Source of the DNA: a bacterium
GTDB lineage: Bacteria; Spirochaetota; Leptospiria; Leptospirales; Leptonemataceae
Length of the DNA stretch: 64,000 bases
Direction: 5' to 3'
Assembly: GCA_024742665.1 (NCBI GenBank)
Contig: JANSYA010000001.1
Span: forward strand, 1,006,425-1,070,424
Shown here: one piece after another, positions 1-9,008 of the stretch
Numbering within the stretch: position 1 is the first letter of the stretch
How the letters are laid out: every line of letters starts with the position of its first letter
Position numbers and translations under genes: made by a program
The notes under the pieces: generated by a model
Database searches by the model: none
Told to the model about the DNA's origin: nothing
Seen by the model: only the letters and a program-made list of their open reading frames with translations

Positions 1-611
1 CGGCTCGCTGCTATGGGTCATTCGCCCTGACGCGGACTCTGCACTCGGCTGTCGGTTCGATCGAAAACCGCTGGCTGCGTTCGATTGTCTTTTTTCTGAT
101 CGCGTGTTGGCCTCTGCCGATCGTATACGGCGTCGCGATTCTGGCCGATGCGATCATCCTCAATACGGTGGAGTTCTGGTCGGGCGCAAATCCCATGGCC
201 CACCGCTACGACGCCCGCGGCGAATTCCGCTTGAGCGTGCGCGAAAAGGACGCCCGGGTCGATTTCATCTATCGCGGCTACGGAGAAAGTCTGGAGATTC
301 GCCTGGTGGGCGGCGCGGGCGCGGCCTCGCTTCCGGCGGGGGAAGATTCGGCGCTGGCCGCCCGGACCGGAGAATCCCGGGAGCATTCGATGATTCTACT
401 GCGAGACATGCCCGGTATTGTTTATATTCGCAAAGCGGGTCGATTGGTTCCGGTCGAAGTGCAGAGCCTGGACGCAGGCGAAGTCACCGCCCTCCAGGCC
501 ATGCAGGCCGGGCAGCCGGTCACGACGCGGCTGGTGCCGTCCGAGGATCTGGAAGAGCGGCGCGCGCGGGCGATGCAGGTGCTCGCACAGAGCGCTGCGT
601 TAGCGCCCTGA
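1..611 (+). CDS. DUF3332 family protein, 5' end cut by the window
   Basis: The open frame runs in from the window edge in frame 3, so the true start lies outside. The visible N-terminus reads CYGSFALTRTLH followed by a hydrophobic stretch (about residues 28-50) and the run DAIILNTVEFWSGANPM. This Cys-Tyr-Gly-Ser-Phe-Ala-Leu-Thr pattern, usually just after a lipobox, and the NT(I/V)EFW(S/T)GxNP pattern are typical of DUF3332 proteins, small membrane-associated proteins of unknown function. The remaining C-terminal part is a polar domain ending near residue 202 with a charged helix. The Cys at the third visible codon could be the lipidated residue, but the signal peptide is off the window. No function can be assigned. 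Confidence 0.75.
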   Translation, partial: ARCYGSFALTRTLHSAVGSIENRWLRSIVFFLIACWPLPIVYGVAILADAIILNTVEFWSGANPMAHRYDARGEFRLSVREKDARVDFIYRGYGESLEIRLVGGAGAASLPAGEDSALAARTGESREHSMILLRDMPGIVYIRKAGRLVPVEVQSLDAGEVTALQAMQAGQPVTTRLVPSEDLEERRARAMQVLAQSAALAP

Positions 612-708
612 GTCCGCCGGAATCTTCGGCAATCAGCCGAAACGTTGTGGATCTACTGCCGTACGGGAAAAAGTCGAAGCGTCGACGAAACGAAAAAACC
701 GGGCCGCC

Positions 709-733
709 GATTCGTCTGCGGAGCAGACGAATC
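709..733. repeat. Perfect 11-bp inverted repeat (hairpin) after DUF3332
   Basis: GATTCGTCTGC (709-719) pairs perfectly with GCAGACGAATC (723-733) around a three-base loop. On the plus strand no T-run follows. On the minus strand a run of six T lies about 12 bases downstream of the stem, so it could act as an atypical terminator for the lipase gene. It may instead be a dispersed palindrome. Otherwise the 225-bp gap 612-836 holds nothing recognisable. Confidence 0.5.
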
Positions 734-836
734 GACCGTCCCGGGGAGTGAGTTTCTGTTTGCGAAATAGAAATTCGAAGGCGCGTCCCGGCGATTCCTG
801 CGAACCGCCGGGCGTGCCTGAGCCCGCGCGAGGCTA

Positions 837-1856
837 TTAAAGCGCGCTGTTCTTCGCGTTTTCCGCGAGTTTGTTGTAGAAGCCTTTCACGTCGAACCAC
901 AGCTGGCCGGAGTAGAACGCGTTGGTGATCTGCAGGTGATCGACGCCGGTCGAATAGAACTTCTCTTTCGGCCCGCTGATCCATTTGCCCCAGCGCATAG
1001 AACGGTAAGGGATGGCTCCGTCGTTTTCTTTGCCGATCTCGCCGATTTGCGGAGAGGACAGACGCGTGCCGCCGTGCAGGTTCGCCAGATAGAGCGGCAG
1101 CAGCAGCGGGTTGTGTTCGAAAATATTCCAGGCGCGAATCTTACTGCCGGTCGAAAAGTATTTCACGGAAGCGGCGTCATGGAAATTCGCGTTGAAGATA
1201 TCCATTTCGCCGACCGCCATAAAGGTCGCGGCCAGCAGGTCCTGATTCGGATTATTGATGATCAGCTCGCCGTTATAAATCAAACCCGCGATCGTATTCA
1301 CCAGGCCCGCCAGCAGATTCTGAATGCCGGAGCCGGGAATCAGGCCGAGCAGGACGTCCGCGAAAGATGTGCCGTAGTGCGGCGAAGAAATGGTCGTAAC
1401 CGATGCGATGCGATTGCCGTGGGCGTTGCTCAGGCCGGCGAGTCCACCGGGAGAAGCCAGAATGCGCGAGTCCATGCCGCCCTGGGAGTGAGAAAGAATG
1501 TGGATCTTTTTGTTGTCCGCCGATTCAGACGCGAGCCAGAGGTTGATCTGGTAGCGCATCTGCTCCGCGCGATCGTAAGAATGGGCCAGGGCGGATTTGC
1601 CGTCGGTCATAACGCGGGCGCCGCGGCCGCGCAGGTGTTCGTCCATGCCGCCCCAGTAGGGCAGGCCGTATTTGTTGAAGACTGTTCCGTCGCGCGTATC
1701 GTCGTCCCAGCCCAGAATGCCGTGGGCGAGCACAATGTAAGTACCATCCAGATCGCTTTTGTTAGAAGAAGATCCTCCGCCGCCGGCCAGGACCGCGCTC
1801 AGCGGCAGAGTCAGCAGCAAGACGCTGAATGTGAAGAAGCGTGTGAGCTTTTGCAT
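837..1856 (-). CDS. Secreted triacylglycerol lipase, family I type
   Basis: A 339-residue alpha/beta hydrolase. I chose the ATG at 1856 because it gives a clean signal peptide (hydrophobic residues 6-24, AVLA end) and has a TGAGG ribosome site just upstream; the open frame extends 38 codons further. The oxyanion-strand motif is HGILGWD (45-51), the nucleophile Ser124 lies in HSQGG, and a C-terminal His307 sits in VDHLQITN. YWGGMDEHLRGRGA and the NDGAIPYRS segment match the layout of Pseudomonas/Burkholderia lipases. Those enzymes usually need a Lif foldase, and no foldase gene is adjacent, so folding may be chaperone-independent. It should hydrolyse acylglycerols outside the cell or in the periplasm. 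Confidence 0.85.
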   Translation of the reverse strand: MQKLTRFFTFSVLLLTLPLSAVLAGGGGSSSNKSDLDGTYIVLAHGILGWDDDTRDGTVFNKYGLPYWGGMDEHLRGRGARVMTDGKSALAHSYDRAEQMRYQINLWLASESADNKKIHILSHSQGGMDSRILASPGGLAGLSNAHGNRIASVTTISSPHYGTSFADVLLGLIPGSGIQNLLAGLVNTIAGLIYNGELIINNPNQDLLAATFMAVGEMDIFNANFHDAASVKYFSTGSKIRAWNIFEHNPLLLPLYLANLHGGTRLSSPQIGEIGKENDGAIPYRSMRWGKWISGPKEKFYSTGVDHLQITNAFYSGQLWFDVKGFYNKLAENAKNSAL

Positions 1857-2090
1857 ATTGTTGAACCTCAGTAATTTTCTGTGTGTCTGTATATGCGGTG
1901 GTTTTGCAAAGGCCGTGCCCGACCTTCGCTCCAACGAAAGATGTGCCGTGATTTTTCTCCACTCTCGCACGAATCTTCAGCGAATGGCCGCCACGCGCTG
2001 ATTCTTCGCGAATTTTTTTTGCAGATCCCCCGACAACAATGTATGCCGCCGCTGGATTATGTCTTATTGAGGCGCTCAAAAAAAGCAAAG

Positions 2091-2137
2091 ATCCAGGAAC
2101 CTGGAATCCAAAAACCTGGACTGTACAAAATCCTGGA
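2091..2137. repeat. CCTGGA repeat cluster upstream of the sigma54 activator gene
   Basis: The 350-bp divergent gap 1857-2206 contains a perfect palindrome TCCAGG-AA-CCTGGA (2092-2105) followed by two further direct copies of CCTGGA at 2115-2120 and 2132-2137. Copies are spaced about 15-17 bp, which would suit a regulator binding on one face of the helix. No clear sigma70 promoter was seen in the gap. It could be an operator for either divergent gene or a chance low-complexity stretch. Confidence 0.35.
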
Positions 2138-2206
2138 CGAAAAATCGCTCGCGATACTCCTCCGAAGATGCCAGTCTGTTCCGTGAAACCCTTGAATCGT
2201 ACACCG

Positions 2207-5200
2207 ATGTCTAAAATCAGTGGCGTTTCCAGTCGAGAATCGCGTGCCCGACGCGCTGTTCGACCCGCCTGGTTCTTGCAGGTCATTTTTGCTACTGTAG
2301 GAACTCTTACGCTGACGGCCTGCGGTCCCGCTGATACGATTGTGACGGGGGCGGCGGGCCCGATTGATCTGAGCGGTCGAGATCTGCCCGGCCGAATGCT
2401 CGTGCATCCCGAATTTTTTGTGGAGCGGGGCGAGCAGATCGCCAGCGCTCTGACGATTCGCGACGTGGCGCGCCCCGACTTCGATGGCTTCGGTCCCGCG
2501 CCGACTCCACGCCTGAACTTCGGCTTCATTCAGGATCCAATCTGGGTGCGCTTTCAAATTCGCGGAGGAGCGAGCGCTGAGCGTCTGCTCGAAATCGGCT
2601 TCGCGTTGATCGATCGGATTGATCTATATCTGGTCGCGCCGAACGGGCGCACTGTCAGTCGGGACCGGGCCGGAGTTAGTTCGGCCTTCGCGCTGCGGGA
2701 TCGCCCGTATCGCTATTATATTTTCGAGCTGCGGCCGCCGGACAACCGCACGCACACGGTCTATCTTCGGCTGGAAACCCGCAACGCCCTGGTGGTGCCG
2801 CTCGCCCTCTGGAGCGAGGCGGCCTTCCAGCAGATCGATCACCGGCTGCAGTTCGCGCTGGGCCTGTACTACGGCGTCATCGCCGTGATGATCCTGTACA
2901 ATTTGTTTTTATTTTTTACGATCCGCGATCGCAGCTATATCTATTACGTTGGGACTTTGATCGCGGTCCACGGTATGTTTCAGCTTTGCATCGACGGGCT
3001 GGTGCCGGAACTCTTGCCGTACGAATTCCTGCGTTCCGGTCGTGCGATCGCGCAGCTCACCGCCGGCTCGGTCAGCATCGGTCTGGTCTTCGCCCTGCTG
3101 TTCTGTCGGTCCTTTCTCGATACGCCGCGCAACGCGGCCCGCCTGGATCCCGTACTGCGAGTGCTGGCGGTCGTGCATCTGTTCGCCGTGCCGCTGATGT
3201 TTCTTCTGGATTCCTACGTCGTGTTTCAGTGGATCGTTTTTCTGGGCATGGTCGCGGTGTGCTGGTTTTTGATCGCCGGTTTCGCCGCTTTGCGCGCTGG
3301 TTATCGTCCGGCGCGCTTCTATTTACTGGCGTGGCTTTTGCTGTCGGTTGGCGGATTTTTGTACGGTTTGAAATCGATGGGCTGGATTCCGAGCACTGAA
3401 GTTTCCGAATACGCCCTGCAGGTCGGTCTGGCGATCGAAGCCTGGCTCTTGTCTCTGGCCTTAGGTGACCGCTTTCAAACATTAAAGCAGGGCGTGATCG
3501 AAGCCCAGGACGAAGCGCTGGCGCTGGAATACCAGGCCCGGGAAACCGAGAAACTGAAAGATGAAATCTTCGCTCTGGAGTCGATGGAGCCGTCGGAAGG
3601 GGAACGGGCGGGCCGGGACGCGGAAGAAGCGCCTGTCAATGACGGCAGCCTGGGAGTACTGCTCGAAAAGATTCTGGCGTCCCTGCACCGATTGCTGCGC
3701 TTCGAACGGGGCTTTATCGTCGTTTCCGATCGCGAAGACCGCCTCCACTGGCGCAGCGTCGGCGCCATGCCGGCCGGCCTGAATACGATTCTCAGCGGCG
3801 AGGAATTTATTCAGAAGTTCCTCAAGATGCCGGCGGACTTTTTCGCGTATTTGAACTCGGTCTTTTTCCTGGAGCGCGGCCCCCGGGCGAGCGAATCGGA
3901 GACGGCGTCGCGCGTGGCACAGGAACACGCCGAGACCCTGGCGACGATGTCGCGGATCGTCGAAGCGCTTGAGCGCGAAAAATTCCATCTCGCGATTCCG
4001 CTTTCGTTTCGTCGCCAGACTTTCGGCTATGTGATCTTAAGCAAAAAGACCAGCGGCGCATCCTACGATTCCGGGGAAATTACGATTCTGGAAAGCTTTC
4101 GCCTGTCCCTGGCGCTCGCCGTGCGCAATGCGATTTTATACGAACAGATCAAACGTCTGCGGGGCCGCGCCGAGGAAAAAGCGCGCCGCCTTTCCGATTA
4201 TTTCAGCGATATGCGCGAAGTCGTCAAATATCGCATGAGCGAAAAGACCCTGGTATTTGCGAGTCAGCGGATGGCGTATTTACTGGAGCTGGCGCAAAAG
4301 TACGCGAAACAAACTCGCCAGCCGATTTTGATTACCGGGCCGACGGGAACCGGTAAAGAATTGATCGCCCAGGCGATTCATGAAGACGGGAGCGGGGCGC
4401 AGTCGCCTTTCGTGGCCTTGAACTGCGCCGCCGTACCTGCCGGGCTATGGGAAACGGAAGTCTTCGGTTTTGAAAAAGGGGCGTTCACCGACGCGCGATC
4501 CGCCCATGCCGGTCGCGTGGAGCAGGCGGCGGGCGGCACGCTCTTCTTTGACGAAATCGGCGAGTTGCCCCTGGCGATGCAGGCGAAGATGCTGCGCCTT
4601 TTGCAAGAACGGGAATTTCAGCGAGTGGGCGGCAAAAAGAATATCCGCGCCGACTGTCGCTTCGTCTTCGCCACCCATCGCGACTTGAAAGAGCTGGTGG
4701 ACGCGGGCAGCTTTCGCGAAGATCTGTACTATCGCATTCACGTGCTGGAAATTCAGGTGCCGCCCCTCGCGGATCGTCCCGACGACATTCCGATTTTGCT
4801 GAACTATTTTTTGCAAAAGTACGCGCGCGAACTGGAGGCCCGGGTGACCGCCATCGAACCCGCCGCGATGGAGACGCTGTTGCGTTACGCCTGGCCTGGA
4901 AATATTCGCGAACTGGAAAACGCGTTGATCTATGCGCTGCTGCACGCGGCCTCGGACACGATTAGCCTGAACGATTTGCCGCCCGCGATTTCCGCGGGTT
5001 CGGTAGCAGGCCCGCTCGATCAGGATTCCGGGTCGGCGTCCTCGGATTTGTTTTATTCGGGGACTTATGACGAGATGGTGCGCGGCTTTTCGCGCAACTT
5101 GATTTTGGACGCGATCGAAAGCGCCGGCGGCGATAAACTCCAGGCGGCCCGGCGACTGGGAATCAAACGCGCGACTTTTTATTATCGATTGAAAGAACTG

Positions 5201-5212
5201 GGCATTTCATGA
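2207..5212 (+). CDS. Membrane-bound sigma54-dependent activator: 7TM-DISM, GAF, AAA+, Fis HTH
   Basis: The chosen ATG at 2207 gives 1001 residues starting with a basic segment, a hydrophobic stretch and an LTAC lipobox; an ATG at 2168 and one at 2039 are also in frame without good ribosome sites. An extracytoplasmic 7TMR-DISMED2-like sensor (about 50-195) is followed by seven membrane helices (about 213-424), a short coiled coil, a GAF-like domain (about 480-645) and a sigma54 AAA+ domain. The Walker A motif GPTGTGKE is at 711-718 and the Walker B motif is FFDEIGELP. A C-terminal Fis-type helix-turn-helix (about 962-1001) completes the chain. The sigma54-contact loop reads GAFTDA (758-763 region) instead of GAFTGA. 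It should couple an external ligand directly to sigma54 transcription at the membrane. It converges on the TIR-helicase gene with a 6-bp overlap at the stop codons. Confidence 0.85.
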   Translation: MSKISGVSSRESRARRAVRPAWFLQVIFATVGTLTLTACGPADTIVTGAAGPIDLSGRDLPGRMLVHPEFFVERGEQIASALTIRDVARPDFDGFGPAPTPRLNFGFIQDPIWVRFQIRGGASAERLLEIGFALIDRIDLYLVAPNGRTVSRDRAGVSSAFALRDRPYRYYIFELRPPDNRTHTVYLRLETRNALVVPLALWSEAAFQQIDHRLQFALGLYYGVIAVMILYNLFLFFTIRDRSYIYYVGTLIAVHGMFQLCIDGLVPELLPYEFLRSGRAIAQLTAGSVSIGLVFALLFCRSFLDTPRNAARLDPVLRVLAVVHLFAVPLMFLLDSYVVFQWIVFLGMVAVCWFLIAGFAALRAGYRPARFYLLAWLLLSVGGFLYGLKSMGWIPSTEVSEYALQVGLAIEAWLLSLALGDRFQTLKQGVIEAQDEALALEYQARETEKLKDEIFALESMEPSEGERAGRDAEEAPVNDGSLGVLLEKILASLHRLLRFERGFIVVSDREDRLHWRSVGAMPAGLNTILSGEEFIQKFLKMPADFFAYLNSVFFLERGPRASESETASRVAQEHAETLATMSRIVEALEREKFHLAIPLSFRRQTFGYVILSKKTSGASYDSGEITILESFRLSLALAVRNAILYEQIKRLRGRAEEKARRLSDYFSDMREVVKYRMSEKTLVFASQRMAYLLELAQKYAKQTRQPILITGPTGTGKELIAQAIHEDGSGAQSPFVALNCAAVPAGLWETEVFGFEKGAFTDARSAHAGRVEQAAGGTLFFDEIGELPLAMQAKMLRLLQEREFQRVGGKKNIRADCRFVFATHRDLKELVDAGSFREDLYYRIHVLEIQVPPLADRPDDIPILLNYFLQKYARELEARVTAIEPAAMETLLRYAWPGNIRELENALIYALLHAASDTISLNDLPPAISAGSVAGPLDQDSGSASSDLFYSGTYDEMVRGFSRNLILDAIESAGGDKLQAARRLGIKRATFYYRLKELGIS

Positions 5213-8200
5213 TTTGTCGTTTCGAGCCGCGCTGATGTCGAAGAGCCGGTCCTCATCTAATATTTCCGCGCCGGGGAGAATTTCCGCCAGATCGTATTCC
5301 TGATCGTAGATCAAGAACGCTTTTTCGCGAAAGCGCGTAAGGGCTACATAAAATTCGTTTAGATCGCGCAGGGAGTGATCGATATCCGTGTGAATCATGC
5401 GCGCCCGGCGAAAACGAGTATGTCGCTTGATCTTTTCGTTGTTCGCTTCGAGGGACTGCTGCAGGCGTTCGAACATAATGGCGTCCAGCTGGTAGCGTCG
5501 ATCGCCGGGCACGTCGTACTTTAGAATCAAAGACTTGAAGTCGTGAGAAAGAAAGCGATTGTACATATCGTGTAGCTGACCGAGCAGTGCTCCCGTGATT
5601 TCCTTTTCCTGCAGCGCGTCGACGATGAAACGAATGCCGGGATCTTCCGATCGAACGCTCGCATTCGGGCGGCTGTTCAGGAAGTACACTAAATCATCGA
5701 GAGGGCCGGTGTCGCTTTGGAAGCGCAGGTAGCTGATGCCCGCGAGATATTTCGCATAGTATTCGATCATTACGTCGCAAAATTCGTCCAGGCGTTTCAG
5801 GGTTACGCCGTCGCGCAGGTACATATAATACTTCATGAAGCAATACTGGGGAAATAGAACGACGCCTGCGCGAAACTCAAGCCCTTTGATCGCGAATGGA
5901 TTGTAGATGTCGACCAGCAGATCTTTTTTGAGTTTGTCGTACCAGCCCGGCGTCAGGCGGCCGGTGTGCCGGCGGCCGTAGTTCTGAGGATCGAAGAAGA
6001 TGATCACGACTTCGTCGTACGCGTAGACTTTGCGCAGCTCGGTGACGATTTTCTTCGCGACGCTGATCTGTCGAATACCGACCGAAGGCACCAGGTGCAC
6101 CGTCCCGCCCCCGAAGGCGTAGTTCGGCGTGCGCTGCACTTGATAGGTCATGGCCTTGCCGGTACTCATGCGAATCATATCTTCGGCGTGTTCGAGCATG
6201 ATACGCCGGTGGTCGTACGCGATTTCGGAAATTTCGCGCGCCATTCGATAGCAATAGCTCAGCTTCTGGTGCTTGATTTCGAGCAATTGATCCCAGAAAG
6301 CGAGATCGGTTTCGGTATGATAGATGCTCTGGTGCTCGTCATAGGTACAGGTCAGCGTCGCGCCGCTGGCCTGTACGGCGCGAATGATTTTGATAATATA
6401 ATTGTCTTCGTCGCGAGTGGGGAAGTCCTGGAACTCGTCGAAGAATACGTCCGTTACGCGAAATTTTTCCTGGCGACCCCGGAAGAGCTCCCAGTAAATT
6501 AACTTGCGATCTTCGTACTTTAGACCGAGTTCGCCGCGGGTTTTGCGCGCGAAGAAATCCCGCACGTCTTCGATTAATATGCGCCCGGGGTCCACGTTGA
6601 GTTTTTCCAGCATATCGCGCATATTCGCGGCGACGCTTTTCGTGAAGGCCAGAAATACGACTTTGAAATTGCGATCGCTCTGTTCGCGCTTTTGAATCGC
6701 GTGGGCGATGCGATGAGCCAGCACGACGGTTTTGCCGGTGCCGGGACCGCCCTGGATAAACATGATCTGGGCGGGGTGGGCCGTTACCTTGCTCTGCAGG
6801 GGATGTAGAAATAAGCGCCAGGTGTCCATGGGATAGCTGAGGGCCTGGAAGAGATCGTGATCGTCGTTTAAGAGCGCAATGTTGCTTTGAATGAATCCGG
6901 TCGACGCGCGGCTCGTCGCTTTGTATTCGGCGTAGGTTTCGGAATCGATGTCGTTGAAGGCCGCTTCTTTGATTTCAGGAGCGAGCTGACTCATATCCGT
7001 GGCCTTGCCTGGAGTCGGCGGATTGGATCTGGCTTCGTCGTTTTCAGGGCCGGCCGCCAGGGCCAGGTCGGGAGCCCGGCTGACCAGATGTACCAGACGC
7101 CGATCTTTTTTTGTTTCGGATACGGGCGTTTCGAAAACTTCGATGAAGTCTTCCAGATTCGTAGAGATCTGATGTCGGCGGCACCAGTCGTTCACGGAAA
7201 CAGGCGGACCGATATAGAGAATGACGTACGTCGATTTTAAGCGCGCGATAATGCTCGTTACGCTCTGGCAAACCGTGACGAAGCTGAGCTCGATTTCTTC
7301 CGAGTGCTTGTGGATTTCGACGTAGGGGATTTCGAGTTCGGTTCGCAGCTGGAAGCACGCCAGATTCGCCAGGAATTTCTGCCAGGATTCCAGCTTGCGC
7401 GAATATTTCAGCGCGGCCTGGTGCAGGGCGATGCGCGGAATCTCCTGGGACGTGTCGCCGCTCGCATCCGCTTCGTCTGGATCGGCCTCTGGTTGACTTC
7501 TGTTTTCGTTTGCGTCGGTGGGCGCGACCAGGCTTTCGCTTTCTTCTGAATAAATAAAACGTTCTTTGGTCAGCTTGAGCGAATCGCCGCCGGGATTTGC
7601 GCGCGTCGTCAGAGCTTCTCGGATCAGCAGCATCTCCGGCTGCCGCTGATCTAAAACATTTTTCTGAAACCAGAACCACACCGCAATAAATTCGATCAAC
7701 AGGTTGCCCGAGCGTTTGCGGCTGATCGCTTCGTCCAGATCGTGACTGACCAGATGGCACTGCTGTATTATTTTCCGGAGAGCTTTTAAGATACGAAGAT
7801 CCCGCGTCGTCGCGCGCAGGTGGCGGATGAGCTGTTTCACAGGCGCGCTACGAGCCTCTGCTTCGCCGTGGCTCTTGCGATAGACCAGTCGCAGCAAAAG
7901 GATCGTGCACTGCTGGAGGTACGCCGAGGTCTGGCGCGGCCGACCGTTTTCCAGGCCGTCGTGTGCGCCGGCAAGGAGCTTATAAAAACGGAAATCGAAT
8001 CCAGGTGCATTCGCGACTTGCGCCTGGTCCGGTCCCGACGCTTTGCTTTCCAGTTGAATGGTCGGGGCGCCGCCGCCAGGTGCATCATTGTCGCTGTCCG
8101 CGTGCTCTCGCATTCGACGGTGCAGTCCGGCGTTTAAGGCGCGGATCAGATTGTCAAAGCCGCCTTCGCGATACAAACGCACCGGTTGAAATTCTTTCAG

Positions 8201-8557
8201 GCGTTCGGGCAGCGCGCAGGCTTCGAGTAAAACCGGAATCAAATAGATATCGTCTTCGAGTAGATTTTGCAGAACGTCCAGCGCGTCGCGAATTTCTTTT
8301 TGCACGCGACCGCGCCTTCGCGCGACGTTATCGCTGACGCAGGCCAGAAAAAAATCGGAGTCGGCGATCGCATCTTCGATCGCCTGTTTACGTTTTTCCC
8401 CCGGCAGGATGTCGCGTTCATCGAGCCAGGGACGCCAGCCCGCCGCCTGCATTTGATCGTAGAGCTTTTCGACCTGCTCGAAATCTTCTTCCGAATAACA
8501 CAAAAAGACGCGCGGCTGCGGAGGCGATGCGCTGCTATTGGGCTGATTGGTACTCAT
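5207..8557 (-). CDS. TIR domain fused to UvrD-like superfamily 1 helicase
   Basis: A protein of 1116 residues. Residues 16-150 are a TIR fold (RVFLCYSEED at strand A, WLDERDILPGE, then QKEIRDAL with Glu88 at the position of the usual NADase glutamate). Residues about 190-560 are a helical region I do not recognise. Residues about 590-1116 are an SF1 helicase: Walker A GGPGTGKT (603-610), Walker B DEFQD (707-711), a motif-V-like stretch IKGLEFRAGVV and motif VI VALTR (1071-1075). It is the second gene of an operon, 12 bp after the small TIR gene. TIR domains in bacterial immunity commonly cleave or cyclise NAD after an infection trigger, and UvrD-like helicases occur as sensors or effectors in systems such as Gabija. 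By inference this is a defence protein in which the helicase senses nucleic acid and TIR acts on NAD. Confidence 0.85.
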   Translation of the reverse strand: MSTNQPNSSASPPQPRVFLCYSEEDFEQVEKLYDQMQAAGWRPWLDERDILPGEKRKQAIEDAIADSDFFLACVSDNVARRRGRVQKEIRDALDVLQNLLEDDIYLIPVLLEACALPERLKEFQPVRLYREGGFDNLIRALNAGLHRRMREHADSDNDAPGGGAPTIQLESKASGPDQAQVANAPGFDFRFYKLLAGAHDGLENGRPRQTSAYLQQCTILLLRLVYRKSHGEAEARSAPVKQLIRHLRATTRDLRILKALRKIIQQCHLVSHDLDEAISRKRSGNLLIEFIAVWFWFQKNVLDQRQPEMLLIREALTTRANPGGDSLKLTKERFIYSEESESLVAPTDANENRSQPEADPDEADASGDTSQEIPRIALHQAALKYSRKLESWQKFLANLACFQLRTELEIPYVEIHKHSEEIELSFVTVCQSVTSIIARLKSTYVILYIGPPVSVNDWCRRHQISTNLEDFIEVFETPVSETKKDRRLVHLVSRAPDLALAAGPENDEARSNPPTPGKATDMSQLAPEIKEAAFNDIDSETYAEYKATSRASTGFIQSNIALLNDDHDLFQALSYPMDTWRLFLHPLQSKVTAHPAQIMFIQGGPGTGKTVVLAHRIAHAIQKREQSDRNFKVVFLAFTKSVAANMRDMLEKLNVDPGRILIEDVRDFFARKTRGELGLKYEDRKLIYWELFRGRQEKFRVTDVFFDEFQDFPTRDEDNYIIKIIRAVQASGATLTCTYDEHQSIYHTETDLAFWDQLLEIKHQKLSYCYRMAREISEIAYDHRRIMLEHAEDMIRMSTGKAMTYQVQRTPNYAFGGGTVHLVPSVGIRQISVAKKIVTELRKVYAYDEVVIIFFDPQNYGRRHTGRLTPGWYDKLKKDLLVDIYNPFAIKGLEFRAGVVLFPQYCFMKYYMYLRDGVTLKRLDEFCDVMIEYYAKYLAGISYLRFQSDTGPLDDLVYFLNSRPNASVRSEDPGIRFIVDALQEKEITGALLGQLHDMYNRFLSHDFKSLILKYDVPGDRRYQLDAIMFERLQQSLEANNEKIKRHTRFRRARMIHTDIDHSLRDLNEFYVALTRFREKAFLIYDQEYDLAEILPGAEILDEDRLFDISAARNDKS

Positions 8558-8569
8558 ACGACCCGAAAA

Positions 8570-8989
8570 TCAGGCGCGGCGTTCGAAGCCGGCCCGGATC
8601 GCTCCCGCGAGCTTAGACGCCCAGTCTTTGCGGCGACAGTCGACGTACTGAAAATCGCGCAGAGCCCGTGGAATCGGGCAGTCTTCGAGAAGCGCTGGAA
8701 TTAAATATACGTCGGACTCCAGATAGTTGTCCCGGTGTTCCAGAGCCGTGCGAATTTCTTTTTGTAAGAAGCCGCGTTTGTCTACGGATCGCGGCGAGAG
8801 GCATATGACGACGAAGGCGGCGTCTTCCAGCGCGTTGTGAATGGCGACGGCCCACTGTTCGCCGGCAATCAAATCGTGCACGTCCATCCAGGGGCGAAAG
8901 CCGGTCAGGCGTAGAAAGGCGTAGATGCGTTCCGCGAACTCCTGATCTTCGCGAGCGTAGCTGATGAAAATTCTGTTCCCGGATTGCAC
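8570..8989 (-). CDS. Stand-alone TIR domain protein
   Basis: A 139-residue protein that is almost entirely a TIR domain: RIFISYARED (strand A), RPWMDVHDLIAGE (BB-loop region), VVICLSP, and FLQKEIRTAL with Glu78 aligned to the catalytic glutamate of NAD-cleaving TIRs. The start is a GTG at 8989; no in-frame ATG lies upstream and the fold begins at residue 6, so a longer N-terminus is unlikely. No strong ribosome site is visible. It is clearly related to the TIR domain of the next gene (shared WxD...GE and QKEIR patterns), suggesting duplication or a TIR-TIR partnership. A strong inverted repeat lies 20-51 bp upstream. Confidence 0.85.
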   Translation of the reverse strand: MQSGNRIFISYAREDQEFAERIYAFLRLTGFRPWMDVHDLIAGEQWAVAIHNALEDAAFVVICLSPRSVDKRGFLQKEIRTALEHRDNYLESDVYLIPALLEDCPIPRALRDFQYVDCRRKDWASKLAGAIRAGFERRA

Positions 8990-9008
8990 AGTGTGAATCG
9001 TATGTTTT

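Noticed and set aside
936..1874. 312-residue plus-strand open frame
   Set aside because: It is fully antisense to the lipase gene, which has clear catalytic motifs and a signal peptide.
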